DNA of 64,000 nt from Acanthornis magna (lineage: Eukaryota > Chordata > Aves > Passeriformes > Acanthizidae): NCBI GenBank assembly GCA_036785705.1, contig JAWUZG010001063.1:1-64000 (forward strand), written 5' to 3'. The position numbers and the translations under genes are program-made. Shown here one piece after another: positions 24,242 to 38,092 of the stretch. The notes below the pieces were generated by a model that saw nothing but the letters and a program-made list of their open reading frames with translations, ran no database searches and was not told where the DNA came from. Position 1 is the stretch's first letter. Every line of letters begins with the position of its first letter.

Positions 24242-27200
24242 AAGGACTTTCAGCAGAATTCAAGGCCAAAACAACACACGCTGGCCCTCTGAAAGACACC
24301 TGGAGACATTTGCAAATAGCACATGCTCCAAGTGCCTGCACCACGTTCCAAGGCAAAGCAGCCGGCCCAAAGCATCCTGCTACAACCTCCCAGGCGGCTC
24401 CCGACTGCTACAGAGCACTCAGCTCCAAAGCACTCCCAGGCCTTCCAGCCTCACAGCCCACAGGCCTACAGCCTTCTGCAGAGCCCTGAGCTCACCTGCA
24501 CTCACACACCTACCATGGGCACCTGCCACACCTCTCCAGCCATGAGAGACAGACGTGTGCTCTCAGGCACTCACAGCCATTCCAAGCTGACATCCCAGGG
24601 CCCTTTGATCTCATCAGGCACCGCTGCTATGGCACAGGCACTCCCTGCGCTTCCACGGGGCCATCCCAGGGCTCTCGAGGCTCCTCAAGAACACTGAGGG
24701 CACACACAACCCCAGCGGCTCCATAGGGACATGCCACGACTCTCCCATTTGACAAACCTCTTTGCACGCACATCACGGCCTTCAACAGGCTCTCAGGGCT
24801 GACAGCCCACGAGTCTCACGCTGCTAAGGTGCCGCCAGCTCACGGCCACTCACAGGGCCTCCATGGGGACATCCCTGCACCCTCCATCCTCCTCAAGAGC
24901 TGGCAAGTCCCTGACACTCACACTTGCCCCCTGGGCACACTCCAGCCATCTCCAGGCTGCCAAAGAGCCACGAGGCCACATCTTGTCACAGGAACTCCCT
25001 GGAGACACGCCAGAGCTATCCAGCTTTCAAAAGAACACTGAGCTCACAGGCTGTCCCAGGACAGCCATAGGCACATGCCAGGAGTCCACACGCTGCCCAG
25101 AAGCCCTGGTGTCACAAGCACTCACTCCCAGCACCTCGGTGCTGACATCCCAGGTGGCTCCACGCTGCTAAAGAGATGTGATGGCACAGGCACTTTTACA
25201 TCACTCCAAGAGTCATAGGAAAGCTATCGGGAAAGAAAGATTTCATGGAAAAGCCACAGCAGGACAAGCTTCCTTGCTAAGCTTCACTCTACTACTTATA
25301 CCATGCTTAAAGCACAGTGAGGAAAAGCAACAAACAAAAATCCAGAGTCAATCAATCCAAAATGAAATCAAACCCAAATTATCTCTGTCTGTCTGTCCGT
25401 GTGCGTGAGGCTGTGTCTCTAAAGAAGAGAAAGGGTCAGGATAAGAAGAACATGGCCCAAAGGCTCAAGAGCACTTCCCTTAAGAGCACTTCAGCTTGAG
25501 CAACACTTCACTTGATAACTCAAATTCAAATGAACAGCTTAGGGCAGGAACAGCAGTTAAGAGCATTTCAACTGAACTGGACTTCAACTACACAACGCTT
25601 CACTTAGAACTGAGCTGGAACCCAAGACCTCAGCAAAGGATCCACACAGCCCTTACCATAGCACTGCAGGAACTTCGAGACCTAACTTAGGGACAAACCT
25701 AAAGCACTTCTGAATCCACCAGAGCAGCCCCTCTCCCACATTGCAGAGAGCGCATGCACACCTGCACTCCCACAAGCACACAAAGAGGCTCTACGAGGCA
25801 AAATTCCCCTCCAAGCTACTGAAATACTCCTTTCACGTGCCTTGCCATCTTCTCAGCGGCCAAAGCCTGAGGCCTCCGGGAGCGGCAGGATCGGGGGCCA
25901 GGAGCCGTGCTCCTTAGCGGATCCCCCGAGTGCAGCAAACGGGACAGCTGCCAGCTGGCAGAGGCCCCACGCACAGGGACTTTGCTGCTCACCGCTGCTG
26001 CGGCCCAGCACAGCTGCCAGGGCCTCCTTTGGCACCCCTGCTTACAGGGCCCCGAGGCATGGCCTTTAGTCACAACAAGCCTTCAGCCTGGCCCCACTTC
26101 TCATCGGCAGCTTTCCCTGAACACGGGACAACACCAATGTGATGCCATCCAGGCAAAAACAAATTTCAAAGTCTGTTCAACAGGCAAAAAAAGCAGGAGC
26201 ACCTTAGAACACAGCACTTCCTGGCAGCACACAGCGTTTCTCAGAAGCTCCACAGCACCTCAGCCCCGCTGCCTTCGTCAAGGCCAAGGCCTCAGCAGCA
26301 TTTCTCATATCATGCTGCAGCCTGAAAAAAGGGCAGGGGGGGATGCACCAGCACAAGCAGGGACATCACACCTGCCCACAGGCTCCCCATGCTCACATCC
26401 CATGGCATCCCGGGGCTCTCTCAGCTTCCAAAGACCTCTGAGGTCACGGGCTCTCACAGTGCCTCCATGGGGACATCCCACGTGTCTCTAAGTGCTAAGG
26501 AGCTCTTTTGCAACTGCCACTCCCTGGCCTTCCAGGGGGACATGCCAGGGCTCTCTCTATCTTCCTAAACAACACACACAACAAGGGCAATGCCAGGGCC
26601 TGCAGGGTAACATCCCGGCAATCTGCACACTGCTAAGGAGCCACGCTGTCACAGCAACTCACAGGGCATGGCCTGTGACATTCCCTCCGTCTCCCTGCTG
26701 CTGCTGGACAGCTCTGATGTCACAGGCACTCATCTCTGGCCCCTGCAGCCATTCCAGGCCTTTCCATGCTACCAAAGCGCTCTGATGTCACAGACACGCA
26801 CTGTGGCTTCATGGCCACATGCCAAGGCTCTCCAGGCTGCAAAAGAGCCCTTTAGCCACAGGCACTTACACAGGTGCCATGGGCACATCTTAGTGCTCCC
26901 TCTGCTCATAGGAACCCCGAGGTCACCAGATATCCTGGCGGCTCCGTGGCCACATCCCCAGGCTCTCCAGGCTGCTCAAGAGCTCTGATCTCACCTGCAC
27001 TCACACAAGCTCCTCGGGGACATCTGTCGCTGCTGTGCTGGCAGATTCACACAAAGCCTCCCAGAGCAGCCTGGCCACTGAGTCACGAGGGCCAGAGAGC
27101 AGCCCTTGGCTATCTCAACTCCTTCTCAGACACAGGAGCCTTGGCGGCGGCTGCATCCAATCCCAGCCTCACACTTAAAGCCAGTGCTTTAAGTAACTCT

Positions 27201-27703
27201 GTCCCGCAGCACTTACAAATGGCCCATCTGATCTATTCCTAGAAAAGCAGCTCTTCCCTAACACAAATGATTCGACACAGACAACTCAATCCCAATTACT
27301 GACCACTCCATAGAAAAGCTAAACCTACTCCTGGGAGCCTACACAGAGTACAATGGAGTGCACTCTATGAAAACAATAGGAAAGCAGTCATATCTTACAG
27401 CAAGCAAAAAAACCCAATTCCCAAGTAGAGCTCCATGTAACTCACCACACCAACACTCCTGGGCAGCTCTCTCTCCCTTCACCACCAACAGTGCCCTTGC
27501 TTGCTGTCCACTTCCCCAGCAGGAGCCCTCACACACTCCAAGGAGGAACACGCTAGAAAAACCTCCCCTAGGAAAGGGGACTGACTGCACATTGACACTC
27601 TCAAGGGACTGACTGTCAGGCAGACGCCTGCAACTCCCGGCAGCAGCTCAGCTGCCAAATCTTTGCCTCACTAGCAGCACCTTCATGCAGGCTTCCTTGC
27701 CAG
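24242..27703 (+). repeat. Repeat unit 8 (3,462 bp, mosaic)
   Basis: This is the only plain unit of odd length: one C is missing at about 25898-25900 (GGGGGCCAGG instead of GGGGGCCCAGG). Domain A is 24481-25186, the CpG patch about 25834-26005 and domain B about 26345-27048. The first 550 bases match units 6 and 7. From unit 727 it has the other haplotype, with AGGTGGCTCC and AGAGTCATAGG, as in units 15-17. The CpG patch has CTCCGGGAGCGGC, as in units 9-14, but GGATCC, as in 6 and 7. The tail has GTAACTCTG. The private bases CCTTAGCGG and GCTACCAAAG (about 26771) are also present. Confidence 0.95.
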
Positions 27704-30700
27704 AAGGACTTTCAGCAGAATTCAAGGCCAAAACAACACACGCTGGCCCTCTGAAAGACACCTGGAGACATTTGCAAATAGCACATGCTCCAAGTGCCTG
27801 CACCACGTTCCAAGGCAAAGCAGCCGGCCCAAAGCATCCTGCTACAACCTCCCAGGCGGCTCCCGACTGCTACAGAGCACTCAGCTCCAAAGCACTCCCA
27901 GGCCTTCCAGCCTCACAGCCCACAGGCCTACAGCCTTCTGCAGAGCCCTGAGCTCACCTGCACTCACACACCTACCATGGGCACCTGCCACAGCTCTCCG
28001 GCCATGAGGGACAGACGTGTGCTCTCAGGCACTCACAGCCATTCCAAGCTGACATCCCAGGGCCCTTTGATCTCATCAGGCACCGCTGCTATGGCACAGG
28101 CACTCCCTGCGCTTCCACGGGGCCATCCCAGGGCTCTCGAGGCTCCTCAAGAACACTGAGGGCACACACAACCCCAGCGGCTCCATAGGGACATGCCACG
28201 ACTCTCCCATTTGACAAACCTCTCTGCACGCACATCACGGCCTTCAACAGGCTCTCAGGGCTGACAGCCCACGAGTCTCACGCTGCTAAGGTGCCGCCAG
28301 CTCACGGCCACTCACAGGGCCTCCATGGGGACATCCCTGCACCCTCCATCCTCCTCAAGAGCGGGCAAGTCCCTGACACTCACACTTGCCCCCTGGGCAC
28401 ACTCCAGCCATCTCCAGGCTGCCAAAGAGTCAGGAGGTCACATCTCGGCACAGGAACTCCCTGGGGACACGCCAGAGATATCCAGCTTTCAAAAGAACAC
28501 TGAGCTCACAGGCTGTCCCAGGACAGCCATAGGCACATGCCAGGAGTCCACACGCTGCCCAGAAGCCCTGGTGTCACAGGCACTCACTCCCAGCACCTCG
28601 GTGCTGACATCCCAGGCGGCTCCACGCTGCTAAAGAGATGTGATGGCACAGGCACTTTTACATCACTCCAAGAATCATAGGAAAGCTATCGGGAAAGAAA
28701 GATTTCATGGAAAAGCCACAGCAGGACAAGCTTCCTTGCTAAGCTTCACTCTACTACTTATACCATGCTTAAAGCACAGTGAGGAAAAGCAACAAACAAA
28801 AATCCAGAGTCAATCAATCCAAAATGAAATCAAACCCAAATTATCTCTGTCTGTCTGTCCGTGTGCGTGAGGCTGTGTCTCTAAAGAAGAGAAAGGGTCA
28901 GGATAAGAAGAACATGGCCCAAAGGCTCAAGAGCACTTCCCTTAAGAGCACTTCAGCTTGAGCAACACTTCACTTGATAACTCAAATTCAAATGAACAGC
29001 TTAGGGCAGGAACAGCAGTTAAGAGCATTTCAACTGAACTGGACTTCAACTACACAACGCTTCACTTAGAACTGAGCTGGAACCCAAGACCTCAGCAAAG
29101 GATCCACACAGCCCTTACCATAGCACTGCAGGAACTTCGAGACCTAACTTAGGGACAAACCTAAAGCACTTCTGAATCCACCAGAGCAGCCCCTCTCCCA
29201 CATTGCAGAGAGCGCATGCACACCTGCACTCCCACAAGCACACAAAGAGGCTCTACGAGGCAAAATTCCCCTCCAAGCTACTGAAATACTCCTTTCACGT
29301 GCCTTGCCATCTTCTCAGCGGCCAAAGCCTGAGGCCTCCGGGAGCGGCAGGATCGGGGGCCCAGGAGCCGTGCTCCTTCGCGGATGCCCCGAGTGCAGCA
29401 AACGGGACAGCTGCCGGCTGGCAGAGGCCCCACGCACAGGGACTTTGCTGCTCACCGCTGCTGCGGCCCAGCACAGCTGCCAGGGCCTCCTTTGGCACCC
29501 CTGCTTACAGGGCCCCAAGGCATGGCCTTTAGTCACAACAAGCCTTCAGCCTGGCCCCACTTCTCATCGGCAGCTTTCCCTGAACACAGGACAACACCAA
29601 TGTGATGCCATCCAGGCAAAAACAAATTTCAAAGTCTGTTCAACAGGCAAAAAAAGCAGGAGCACCTTAGAACACAGCACTTCCTGGCAGCACACAGCGT
29701 TTCTCAGAAGCTCCACAGCACCTCAGCCCCGCTGCCTTCGTCAAGGCCAAGGCCTCAGCAGCATTTCTCATATCATGCTGCAGCCTGAAAAAAGGGCAGG
29801 GGGGGATGCACCAGCACAAGCAGGGACATCACACCTGCCCACAGGCTCCCCATGCTCACATCCCATGGCATCCCGGGGCTCTCTCAGCTTCCAAAGACCT
29901 CTGAGGTCACGGGCTCTCACAGTGCCTCCATGGGGACATCCCACGTGTCTCTAAGTGCTAAGGAGCTCTTTTGCAACTGCCACTCCCTGGCCTTCCAGGG
30001 GGACATGCCAGGGCTCTCTCTATCTTCCTAAACAACACACACAACAAGGGCAATGCCAGGGCCTGCAGGGTAACATCCCGGCAATCTGCACACTGATAAG
30101 GAGCCACGCTGTCACAGCAACTCACAGGGCATGGCCTGTGACATTCCCTCCGTCTCCCTGCTGCTGCTGGACAGCTCTGATGTCACAGGCACTCATCTCT
30201 GGCCCCTGCAGCCATTCCAGGCCTTTCCATGCTGCCAAAGCGCTCTGATGTCACAGACACGCACTGTGGCTTCATGGCCACATGCCAAGGCTCTCCAGGC
30301 TGCAAAAGAGCCCTTTAGCCACAGGCACTTACACAGGTGCCATGGGCACATCTTAGTGCTCCCTCTGCTCATAGGAACCCCGAGGTCACCAGATATCCTG
30401 GCGGCTCCGTGGCCACATCCCCAGGCTCTCCAGGCTGCTCAAGAGCTCTGATCTCACCTGCACTCACACAAGCTCCTCGGGGACATCTGTCGCTGCTGTG
30501 CTGGCAGATTCACACAAAGCCTCCCAGAGCAGCCTGGCCACTGAGTCACGAGGGCCAGAGAGCAGCCCTTGGCTTTCTCAACTCCTTCTCAGACACAGGA
30601 GCCTTGGCGGCGGCTGCATCCAATCCCAGCCTCACACTTAAAGCCAGTGCTTTAAGTAACTTTGTCCCGCAGCACTTACAAATGGCCCATCTGATCTATT

Positions 30701-31166
30701 CCTAGAAAAGCAGCTCTTCCCTAACACAAATGATTCGACACAGACAACTCAATCCCAATTACTGACCACTCCATAGAAAAGCTAAACCTACTCCTGGGAG
30801 CCTACACAGAGTACAATGGAGTGCACTCTATGAAAACAATAGGAAAGCAGTCATATCTTACAGCAAGCAAAAAAACCCAATTCCCAAGTAGAGCTCCATG
30901 TAACTCACCACACCAACACTCCTGGGCAGCTCTCTCTCCCTTCACCACCAACAGTGCCCTTGCTTGCTGTCCACTTCCCCAGCAGGAGCCCTCACACACT
31001 CCAAGGAGGAACACGCTAGAAAAACCTCCCCTAGGAAAGGGGACTGACTGCACATTGACACTCTCAAGGGACTGACTGTCAGGCAGACGCCTGCAACTCC
31101 CGGCAGCAGCTCAGCTGCCAAATCTTTGCCTCACTAGCAGCACCTTCATGCAGGCTTCCTTGCCAG
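27704..31166 (+). repeat. Repeat unit 9
   Basis: This is a full 3,463-bp copy and the first of the very uniform 9-14 group. Domain A is 27943-28648, the CpG patch 29296-29468 and domain B 29808-30511. Group markers are the GTCAGGAGGTC haplotype at unit 727, CTCCGGGAGCGGC plus GGATGC in the CpG patch, and GTAACTTTG in the tail. It has A at unit 2393 (base 30096), like unit 12. Confidence 0.97.
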
Positions 31167-34100
31167 AAGGACTTTCAGCAGAATTCAAGGCCAAAACAAC
31201 ACACGCTGGCCCTCTGAAAGACACCTGGAGACATTTGCAAATAGCACATGCTCCAAGTGCCTGCACCACGTTCCAAGGCAAAGCAGCCGGCCCAAAGCAT
31301 CTTGCTACAACCTCCCAGGCGGCTCCCGACTGCTACAGAGCACTCAGCTCCAAAGCACTCCCAGGCCTTCCAGCCTCACAGCCCACAGGCCTACAGCCTT
31401 CTGCAGAGCCCTGAGCTCACCTGCACTCACACACCTACCATGGGCACCTGCCACAGCTCTCCGGCCATGAGGGACAGACGTGTGCTCTCAGGCACTCACA
31501 GCCATTCCAAGCTGACATCCCAGGGCCCTTTGATCTCATCAGGCACCGCTGCTATGGCACAGGCACTCCCTGCGCTTCCACGGGGCCATCCCAGGGCTCT
31601 CGAGGCTCCTCAAGAACACTGAGGGCACACACAACCCCAGCGGCTCCATAGGGACATGCCACGACTCTCCCATTTGACAAACCTCTCTGCACGCACATCA
31701 CGGCCTTCAACAGGCTCTCAGGGCTGACAGCCCACGAGTCTCACGCTGCTAAGGTGCCGCCAGCTCACGGCCACTCACAGGGCCTCCATGGGGACATCCC
31801 TGCACCCTCCATCCTCCTCAAGAGCGGGCAAGTCCCTGACACTCACACTTGCCCCCTGGGCACACTCCAGCCATCTCCAGGCTGCCAAAGAGTCAGGAGG
31901 TCACATCTCGGCACAGGAACTCCCTGGGGACACGCCAGAGATATCCAGCTTTCAAAAGAACACTGAGCTCACAGGCTGTCCCAGGACAGCCATAGGCACA
32001 TGCCAGGAGTCCACACGCTGCCCAGAAGCCCTGGTGTCACAGGCACTCACTCCCAGCACCTCGGTGCTGACATCCCAGGCGGCTCCACGCTGCTAAAGAG
32101 ATGTGATGGCACAGGCACTTTTACATCACTCCAAGAATCATAGGAAAGCTATCGGGAAAGAAAGATTTCATGGAAAAGCCACAGCAGGACAAGCTTCCTT
32201 GCTAAGCTTCACTCTACTACTTATACCATGCTTAAAGCACAGTGAGGAAAAGCAACAAACAAAAATCCAGAGTCAATCAATCCAAAATGAAATCAAACCC
32301 AAATTATCTCTGTCTGTCTGTCCGTGTGCGTGAGGCTGTGTCTCTAAAGAAGAGAAAGGGTCAGGATAAGAAGAACATGGCCCAAAGGCTCAAGAGCACT
32401 TCCCTTAAGAGCACTTCAGCTTGAGCAACACTTCACTTGATAACTCAAATTCAAATGAACAGCTTAGGGCAGGAACAGCAGTTAAGAGCATTTCAACTGA
32501 ACTGGACTTCAACTACACAACGCTTCACTTAGAACTGAGCTGGAACCCAAGACCTCAGCAAAGGATCCACACAGCCCTTACCATAGCACTGCAGGAACTT
32601 CGAGACCTAACTTAGGGACAAACCTAAAGCACTTCTGAATCCACCAGAGCAGCCCCTCTCCCACATTGCAGAGAGCGCATGCACACCTGCACTCCCACAA
32701 GCACACAAAGAGGCTCTAGGAGGCAAAATTCCCCTCCAAGCTACTGAAATACTCCTTTCACGTGCCTTGCCATCTTCTCAGCGGCCAAAGCCTGAGGCCT
32801 CCGGGAGCGGCAGGATCGGGGGCCCAGGAGCCGTGCTCCTTCGCGGATGCCCCGAGTGCAGCAAACGGGACAGCTGCCGGCTGGCAGAGGCCCCACGCAC
32901 AGGGACTTTGCTGCTCACCGCTGCTGCGGCCCAGCACAGCTGCCAGGGCCTCCTTTGGCACCCCTGCTTACAGGGCCCCAAGGCATGGCCTTTAGTCACA
33001 ACAAGCCTTCAGCCTGGCCCCACTTCTCATCGGCAGCTTTCCCTGAACACAGGACAACACCAATGTGATGCCATCCAGGCAAAAACAAATTTCAAAGTCT
33101 GTTCAACAGGCAAAAAAAGCAGGAGCACCTTAGAACACAGCACTTCCTGGCAGCACACAGCGTTTCTCAGAAGCTCCACAGCACCTCAGCCCCGCTGCCT
33201 TCGTCAAGGCCAAGGCCTCAGCAGCATTTCTCATATCATGCTGCAGCCTGAAAAAAGGGCAGGGGGGGATGCACCAGCACAAGCAGGGACATCACACCTG
33301 CCCACAGGCTCCCCATGCTCACATCCCATGGCATCCCGGGGCTCTCTCAGCTTCCAAAGACCTCTGAGGTCACGGGCTCTCACAGTGCCTCCATGGGGAC
33401 ATCCCACGTGTCTCTAAGTGCTAAGGAGCTCTTTTGCAACTGCCACTCCCTGGCCTTCCAGGGGGACATGCCAGGGCTCTCTCTATCTTCCTAAACAACA
33501 CACACAACAAGGGCAATGCCAGGGCCTGCAGGGTAACATCCCGGCAATCTGCACACTGCTAAGGAGCCACGCTGTCACAGCAACTCACAGGGCATGGCCT
33601 GTGACATTCCCTCCGTCTCCCTGCTGCTGCTGGACAGCTCTGATGTCACAGGCACTCATCTCTGGCCCCTGCAGCCATTCCAGGCCTTTCCATGCTGCCA
33701 AAGCGCTCTGATGTCACAGACACGCACTGTGGCTTCATGGCCACATGCCAAGGCTCTCCAGGCTGCAAAAGAGCCCTTTAGCCACAGGCACTTACACAGG
33801 TGCCATGGGCACATCTTAGTGCTCCCTCTGCTCATAGGAACCCCGAGGTCACCAGATATCCTGGCGGCTCCGTGGCCACATCCCCAGGCTCTCCAGGCTG
33901 CTCAAGAGCTCTGATCTCACCTGCACTCACACAAGCTCCTCGGGGACATCTGTCGCTGCTGTGCTGGCAGATTCACACAAAGCCTCCCAGAGCAGCCTGG
34001 CCACTGAGTCACGAGGGCCAGAGAGCAGCCCTTGGCTTTCTCAACTCCTTCTCAGACACAGGAGCCTTGGCGGCGGCTGCATCCAATCCCAGCCTCACAC

Positions 34101-34629
34101 TTAAAGCCAGTGCTTTAAGTAACTTTGTCCCGCAGCACTTACAAATGGCCCATCTGATCTATTCCTAGAAAAGCAGCTCTTCCCTAACACAAATGATTCG
34201 ACACAGACAACTCAATCCCAATTACTGACCACTCCATAGAAAAGCTAAACCTACTCCTGGGAGCCTACACAGAGTACAATGGAGTGCACTCTATGAAAAC
34301 AATAGGAAAGCAGTCATATCTTACAGCAAGCAAAAAAACCCAATTCCCAAGTAGAGCTCCATGTAACTCACCACACCAACACTCCTGGGCAGCTCTCTCT
34401 CCCTTCACCACCAACAGTGCCCTTGCTTGCTGTCCACTTCCCCAGCAGGAGCCCTCACACACTCCAAGGAGGAACACGCTAGAAAAACCTCCCCTAGGAA
34501 AGGGGACTGACTGCACATTGACACTCTCAAGGGACTGACTGTCAGGCAGACGCCTGCAACTCCCGGCAGCAGCTCAGCTGCCAAATCTTTGCCTCACTAG
34601 CAGCACCTTCATGCAGGCTTCCTTGCCAG
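31167..34629 (+). repeat. Repeat unit 10
   Basis: This is a full 3,463-bp copy. Domain A is 31406-32111, the CpG patch 32759-32931 and domain B 33271-33974. It has T at 31302 (CATCTTGC), shared only with unit 11, so units 10 and 11 are probably a recent duplicate pair. A private G at 32719 turns CTCTACGAGG into CTCTAGGAGG and loses a CpG. Confidence 0.97.
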
Positions 34630-37600
34630 AAGGACTTTCAGCAGAATTCAAGGCCAAAACAACACACGCTGGCCCTCTGAAAGACACCTGGAGACATTTG
34701 CAAATAGCACATGCTCCAAGTGCCTGCACCACGTTCCAAGGCAAAGCAGCCGGCCCAAAGCATCTTGCTACAACCTCCCAGGCGGCTCCCGACTGCTACA
34801 GAGCACTCAGCTCCAAAGCACTCCCAGGCCTTCCAGCCTCACAGCCCACAGGCCTACAGCCTTCTGCAGAGCCCTGAGCTCACCTGCACTCACACACCTA
34901 CCATGGGCACCTGCCACAGCTCTCCGGCCATGAGGGACAGACGTGTGCTCTCAGGCACTCACAGCCATTCCAAGCTGACATCCCAGGGCCCTTTGATCTC
35001 ATCAGGCACCGCTGCTATGGCACAGGCACTCCCTGCGCTTCCACGGGGCCATCCCAGGGCTCTCGAGGCTCCTCAAGAACACTGAGGGCACACACAACCC
35101 CAGCGGCTCCATAGGGACATGCCACGACTCTCCCATTTGACAAACCTCTCTGCACGCACATCACGGCCTTCAACAGGCTCTCAGGGCTGACAGCCCACGA
35201 GTCTCACGCTGCTAAGGTGCCGCCAGCTCACGGCCACTCACAGGGCCTCCATGGGGACATCCCTGCACCCTCCATCCTCCTCAAGAGCGGGCAAGTCCCT
35301 GACACTCACACTTGCCCCCTGGGCACACTCCAGCCATCTCCAGGCTGCCAAAGAGTCAGGAGGTCACATCTCGGCACAGGAACTCCCTGGGGACACGCCA
35401 GAGATATCCAGCTTTCAAAAGAACACTGAGCTCACAGGCTGTCCCAGGACAGCCATAGGCACATGCCAGGAGTCCACACGCTGCCCAGAAGCCCTGGTGT
35501 CACAGGCACTCACTCCCAGCACCTCGGTGCTGACATCCCAGGCGGCTCCACGCTGCTAAAGAGATGTGATGGCACAGGCACTTTTACATCACTCCAAGAA
35601 TCATAGGAAAGCTATCGGGAAAGAAAGATTTCATGGAAAAGCCACAGCAGGACAAGCTTCCTTGCTAAGCTTCACTCTACTACTTATACCATGCTTAAAG
35701 CACAGTGAGGAAAAGCAACAAACAAAAATCCAGAGTCAATCAATCCAAAATGAAATCAAACCCAAATTATCTCTGTCTGTCTGTCCGTGTGCGTGAGGCT
35801 GTGTCTCTAAAGAAGAGAAAGGGTCAGGATAAGAAGAACATGGCCCAAAGGCTCAAGAGCACTTCCCTTAAGAGCACTTCAGCTTGAGCAACACTTCACT
35901 TGATAACTCAAATTCAAATGAACAGCTTAGGGCAGGAACAGCAGTTAAGAGCATTTCAACTGAACTGGACTTCAACTACACAACGCTTCACTTAGAACTG
36001 AGCTGGAACCCAAGACCTCAGCAAAGGATCCACACAGCCCTTACCATAGCACTGCAGGAACTTCGAGACCTAACTTAGGGACAAACCTAAAGCACTTCTG
36101 AATCCACCAGAGCAGCCCCTCTCCCACATTGCAGAGAGCGCATGCACACCTGCACTCCCACAAGCACACAAAGAGGCTCTACGAGGCAAAATTCCCCTCC
36201 AAGCTACTGAAATACTCCTTTCACGTGCCTTGCCATCTTCTCAGCGGCCAAAGCCTGAGGCCTCCGGGAGCGGCAGGATCGGGGGCCCAGGAGCCGTGCT
36301 CCTTCGCGGATGCCCCGAGTGCAGCAAACGGGACAGCTGCCGGCTGGCAGAGGCCCCACGCACAGGGACTTTGCTGCTCACCGCTGCTGCGGCCCAGCAC
36401 AGCTGCCAGGGCCTCCTTTGGCACCCCTGCTTACAGGGCCCCAAGGCATGGCCTTTAGTCACAACAAGCCTTCAGCCTGGCCCCACTTCTCATCGGCAGC
36501 TTTCCCTGAACACAGGACAACACCAATGTGATGCCATCCAGGCAAAAACAAATTTCAAAGTCTGTTCAACAGGCAAAAAAAGCAGGAGCACCTTAGAACA
36601 CAGCACTTCCTGGCAGCACACAGCGTTTCTCAGAAGCTCCACAGCACCTCAGCCCCGCTGCCTTCGTCAAGGCCAAGGCCTCAGCAGCATTTCTCATATC
36701 ATGCTGCAGCCTGAAAAAAGGGCAGGGGGGGATGCACCAGCACAAGCAGGGACATCACACCTGCCCACAGGCTCCCCATGCTCACATCCCATGGCATCCC
36801 GGGGCTCTCTCAGCTTCCAAAGACCTCTGAGGTCACGGGCTCTCACAGTGCCTCCATGGGGACATCCCACGTGTCTCTAAGTGCTAAGGAGCTCTTTTGC
36901 AACTGCCACTCCCTGGCCTTCCAGGGGGACATGCCAGGGCTCTCTCTATCTTCCTAAACAACACACACAACAAGGGCAATGCCAGGGCCTGCAGGGTAAC
37001 ATCCCGGCAATCTGCACACTGCTAAGGAGCCACACTGTCACAGCAACTCACAGGGCATGGCCTGTGACATTCCCTCCGTCTCCCTGCTGCTGCTGGACAG
37101 CTCTGATGTCACAGGCACTCATCTCTGGCCCCTGCAGCCATTCCAGGCCTTTCCATGCTGCCAAAGCGCTCTGATGTCACAGACACGCACTGTGGCTTCA
37201 TGGCCACATGCCAAGGCTCTCCAGGCTGCAAAAGAGCCCTTTAGCCACAGGCACTTACACAGGTGCCATGGGCACATCTTAGTGCTCCCTCTGCTCATAG
37301 GAACCCCGAGGTCACCAGATATCCTGGCGGCTCCGTGGCCACATCCCCAGGCTCTCCAGGCTGCTCAAGAGCTCTGATCTCACCTGCACTCACACAAGCT
37401 CCTCGGGGACATCTGTCGCTGCTGTGCTGGCAGATTCACACAAAGCCTCCCAGAGCAGCCTGGCCACTGAGTCACGAGGGCCAGAGAGCAGCCCTTGGCT
37501 TTCTCAACTCCTTCTCAGACACAGGAGCCTTGGCGGCGGCTGCATCCAATCCCAGCCTCACACTTAAAGCCAGTGCTTTAAGTAACTTTGTCCCGCAGCA

Positions 37601-38092
37601 CTTACAAATGGCCCATCTGATCTATTCCTAGAAAAGCAGCTCTTCCCTAACACAAATGATTCGACACAGACAACTCAATCCCAATTACTGACCACTCCAT
37701 AGAAAAGCTAAACCTACTCCTGGGAGCCTACACAGAGTACAATGGAGTGCACTCTATGAAAACAATAGGAAAGCAGTCATATCTTACAGCAAGCAAAAAA
37801 ACCCAATTCCCAAGTAGAGCTCCATGTAACTCACCACACCAACACTCCTGGGCAGCTCTCTCTCCCTTCACCACCAACAGTGCCCTTGCTTGCTGTCCAC
37901 TTCCCCAGCAGGAGCCCTCACACACTCCAAGGAGGAACACGCTAGAAAAACCTCCCCTAGGAAAGGGGACTGACTGCACATTGACACTCTCAAGGGACTG
38001 ACTGTCAGGCAGACGCCTGCAACTCCCGGCAGCAGCTCAGCTGCCAAATCTTTGCCTCACTAGCAGCACCTTCATGCAGGCTTCCTTGCCAG
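34630..38092 (+). repeat. Repeat unit 11
   Basis: This is a full 3,463-bp copy. Domain A is 34869-35574, the CpG patch 36222-36394 and domain B 36734-37437. It shares the CATCTTGC change (about 34765) with unit 10. A private CpG-to-CpA change lies at 37034 (GCCACACTGTC). Confidence 0.97.
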
